Assembly: GCA_019694315.1 (NCBI GenBank)
Contig: JAIBCE010000041.1
Span: 1 to 35,746, forward strand
DNA from: Sandaracinaceae bacterium
Lineage (GTDB): Bacteria > Myxococcota_A > Polyangia > Polyangiales > Sandaracinaceae
Length of the DNA: 35,746 nt
Direction of reading: 5' to 3'
Positions 33,683 through 35,746 of the stretch are shown here, in pieces (positions within the stretch are counted from its first letter, which is position 1; each line of letters begins with the position of its first letter). The notes below the pieces were generated by a model. The model saw nothing but the letters and a program-made list of their open reading frames with translations, was not told the DNA's origin and made no database searches. The translations under genes and the position numbers were made by a program.

Positions 33683-35746
33683 CGCGCACCTCCTTCCTCG
33701 CGCGACACGATCGAGATCGTCCTCGGCGGCACGATGGTCGCGCGATCCGGACGCTCGGCGCCGAACACGGCCACGCCGAGCCCGACCAGCGTGCCGCCCA
33801 CGCTCCAACGCAGCGGCAAGGGCACACGCCTCACCGCGCCCGGCGGCATGGGCGCGAGCGTCATCGTGAGCACGTCACCGCTCCGCTGCGGCGCAGTCAC
33901 GGAGTGCGCGGTGATGAGGTTGTACGAGGTGGCAGGCAGCTCCGCCCCGGTCGGCAGATCGACCTCCACCACCGGCACCGCGATGGTGCGCGGGGTCGTG
34001 TTGCGCACGACGAGCTCGAGCTGCGAGGTGCCGTCGAGCACGCCGACCTCACCCTCGAGCTCCACACGGAACGGACCCCGCACGAGCTCGGTCGGCCACG
34101 GAACGCCATAGGTGGCCGTGGCGCGCGCGGACACCAGCGCGGGCGCATCGAGCGCCACGTCCACTCGATGCGGTCCGGGCCCTGCGAGCCCCGGCAGATC
34201 GAGGTGCACGCGATCGCCGGCCTCGCGTCGCTCGGGCAGCCCGTCGAGCGTGACGGTGAGCTCGTGGGCGCGCCCCGCGCGGCTCGCCACCGCGGCGGTC
34301 GCGACACGCGCGAGCTCGCGGAGCTCGTCGCCCATCGCGACGCCGCCCGAGGTCCAGCGAGACAGCGTGGACACGAGCGCGAGCGCGCGCTCGGTGTGAC
34401 CGAGCCGTGCCTCGGCCAGGGCGAGGTGCGTGGTGGCCGCGATCGGATCCGCGGTCGCCACGAACACGTCGTCGCCGATCGTCACCACCGCGCGCTCCGC
34501 ACGGCGCGTCAGCTCGAGCGCGAGCACGTCGGCGTCGCCGCGTCCACTCCACGCCAGCGCAGCGGAGGCCAGCACGAGCGCGCCCGCGTCGTCGGTGAGC
34601 TGCGCTGCGCTCTCCGCGACGAGCCCTCGCGCTCGCGTGGCGAGCTCGCCGAGGCGCTCGCCCACGGGCCGCTGATCGAGCCTCACGAGCGCCGGTGCGA
34701 CGCCGAGCAGGATCCGTGCGATGGCACGCGTCCGGCCAGCAGGATCGGTCTCCGCCGCGCTCTGATCGAGGTTGCGAGACAGCCGATCGATCACGTCACC
34801 CATGATCCGGTCGTCCACGTCTGGATCGGTCCAGCGGGCGCCCAGCCGCCACGCGAGCTCGTAGTCCGAGGTAACGTCGAGCGGTTCGGTCGGGTCGAGC
34901 GGATCGCCGAGCGCGAATCCCCAGTGCTGGAACAGCGGGTGCTGCGGCCCCACGATGAGGCCCTCGCCCACGCGCACATCCAGCTCGCCGGAGCGACGCG
35001 TGGCATCGGCGGGCAGCTCGAGCGTCAGCTCGCCGCGGCCCACCGACAGCATCTCGAGCGTGCGTCGCACGCGGCGCGATCGGCGCACCACCTCGAGGGG
35101 GAGCTGGATCGCATCGAGGGCCTCGCCTTCGGGCGTCGCGACCGCCACCCGCACGTGCCCGTGTCCCTCTCGCGTGGGCCGCACGAGGAACTCCGTCACC
35201 GTCGCGTCGCCTGCGCCAACCTCGATCGTGCGCAGATCACCCGCCTCGATGCCGAGCTCCTCCGACTCGAGCACCGACACCACGAGCGTTCGCGCAGCAC
35301 GGCCCCGGTTGCCCACGCGAACGGGCAGCGCGATCGCGTCATCGCTCCGCGCGATCTCGGGGATGGGCGCCTCGACCACGATCTCTCGGTCGGCCTCGAT
35401 GCGCGTGTCGGCCGACCAGATCCAGCCGTCGGTGCGCCACACGATCGTCTCGATCACGTAGGAGGTCACCGCGTCGGCCAGGCGCACCTCCACGTGCGCA
35501 TGCCCCGTGGCATCGAGCTCCACCGAGGGTCGGAAGAGCAGCGTCGCCGGGAAGCGCTCGCGCATCACCCGCGCGAGCCCTCGGAACGCGTACGTCGCCG
35601 CCGCGCCCGCGCGGACGCTGGGTGCGCGAGCGAGCCGCCCTCGGCCCATGCCGTAGCCGGAGCCGCCGCCTCCGCCGGCGCCGTGGCCGATGGTGCCGAT
35701 GCCCGCGAAGCCGAGCGCGCCTTCGCTCACGCCGGCGTGCACGGCG
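33679..35746 (-). CDS. Alpha-2-macroglobulin-family protein, N-terminus beyond the window
   Basis: The last 688 or so residues are visible; the frame is open to the right edge. Near the edge is a Gly-rich segment FAGIGTIGHGAGGGGGSGYG. It is followed by the A2M domain hallmark RFPATLLFRPSVELDATGHA, then VEVRLADAVTSYVIETIVWR and SADTRIEADREIVVEAPIP. A helical domain after this (about 34350-34850) corresponds to the thioester domain, but no thioester CxEQ is visible in the window. A receptor-binding-like beta domain (DGTSQLELVVRNTTPRTIAV, then PVVEVDLPTGAELP) and a hydrophobic, possibly anchoring segment near the C-terminus follow. Bacterial homologues trap proteases or guard the envelope. The stop overlaps the start of the next gene (ATGA at 33679-33682), so the two are coupled. 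Confidence 0.85.
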   Translation of the reverse strand, partial: AVHAGVSEGALGFAGIGTIGHGAGGGGGSGYGMGRGRLARAPSVRAGAAATYAFRGLARVMRERFPATLLFRPSVELDATGHAHVEVRLADAVTSYVIETIVWRTDGWIWSADTRIEADREIVVEAPIPEIARSDDAIALPVRVGNRGRAARTLVVSVLESEELGIEAGDLRTIEVGAGDATVTEFLVRPTREGHGHVRVAVATPEGEALDAIQLPLEVVRRSRRVRRTLEMLSVGRGELTLELPADATRRSGELDVRVGEGLIVGPQHPLFQHWGFALGDPLDPTEPLDVTSDYELAWRLGARWTDPDVDDRIMGDVIDRLSRNLDQSAAETDPAGRTRAIARILLGVAPALVRLDQRPVGERLGELATRARGLVAESAAQLTDDAGALVLASAALAWSGRGDADVLALELTRRAERAVVTIGDDVFVATADPIAATTHLALAEARLGHTERALALVSTLSRWTSGGVAMGDELRELARVATAAVASRAGRAHELTVTLDGLPERREAGDRVHLDLPGLAGPGPHRVDVALDAPALVSARATATYGVPWPTELVRGPFRVELEGEVGVLDGTSQLELVVRNTTPRTIAVPVVEVDLPTGAELPATSYNLITAHSVTAPQRSGDVLTMTLAPMPPGAVRRVPLPLRWSVGGTLVGLGVAVFGAERPDRATIVPPRTISIVSREEGGAR
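33688..33695 (-). promoter_or_regulatory. Perfect Shine-Dalgarno AAGGAGGT for the 33682 start
   Basis: AAGGAGGT on the minus strand, 5 nt before the ATG at 33682 and inside the end of the upstream gene. Together with the ATGA overlap it indicates strong, partly independent initiation of the large protein. Confidence 0.8.

Overview
The window is about 35.7 kb of very GC-rich DNA. Its coding density, Ser/Thr kinases, FHA-containing sigma54 activators, many lipoproteins with Asp/Ala-rich tethers, a cysteine-rich repeat lipoprotein and a T2SSE_N-HEAT protein all point to the chromosome of a predatory-type myxobacterium (Myxococcota, probably Polyangia, Sandaracinus-like). That placement is inference from gene content. 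I see no insertion sequence, phage gene, CRISPR array, tRNA or rRNA. No gap without a gene exceeds about 250 bp. Most genes are on the minus strand; only three are on the plus strand (1112-2644, 4807-5631, 16286-17785).

Left part (1-7283): two divergent Ser/Thr kinases (the left one is cut by the window edge), a lipoprotein with a duplicated 'ETMNAGGYTYL' domain and two minisatellites, a CorA-type metal channel, a secreted M23 metallopeptidase, and a beta-propeller-like protein with a KADA heptapeptide spacer.

Middle (7330-19977): a translationally coupled set of a LamG-metallophosphoesterase lipoprotein, an anchored parvulin-like isomerase and a HupE/UreJ membrane protein (ATGA overlaps). 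Upstream of it are a PlsC-like acyltransferase behind an FHA-sigma54 activator, a small conserved-looking protein with a strong RBS, a 14-repeat cysteine-rich lipoprotein and, divergent to it, an SGNH-hydrolase lipoprotein. Then comes a lipoprotein with a phosphohistidine domain followed by a PPDK-type ATP-grasp domain, an order like plant glucan water dikinase.

Right part (20021-35746): a membrane-fused spermidine-synthase-like protein overlaps the end of a 1,384-residue T2SSE_N/GAF-like/HEAT protein. Upstream is a run of overlapping genes: a partial alpha-2-macroglobulin-like protein, a second very large MG-domain protein carrying a pseudopilin-like segment, a tiny lipoprotein, then PrmA with a histone-like Lys/Ala/Pro tail, and RsmE. 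The surface and secretion genes and the two translation-modifying methyltransferases appear to share one transcript.

The strongest candidates for under-described biology are the secreted dikinase-like lipoprotein, the phosphoesterase-parvulin-HupE operon, and the paired macroglobulin genes with the pseudopilin-like insert. All functions are assigned by motif recognition only; no search was run.
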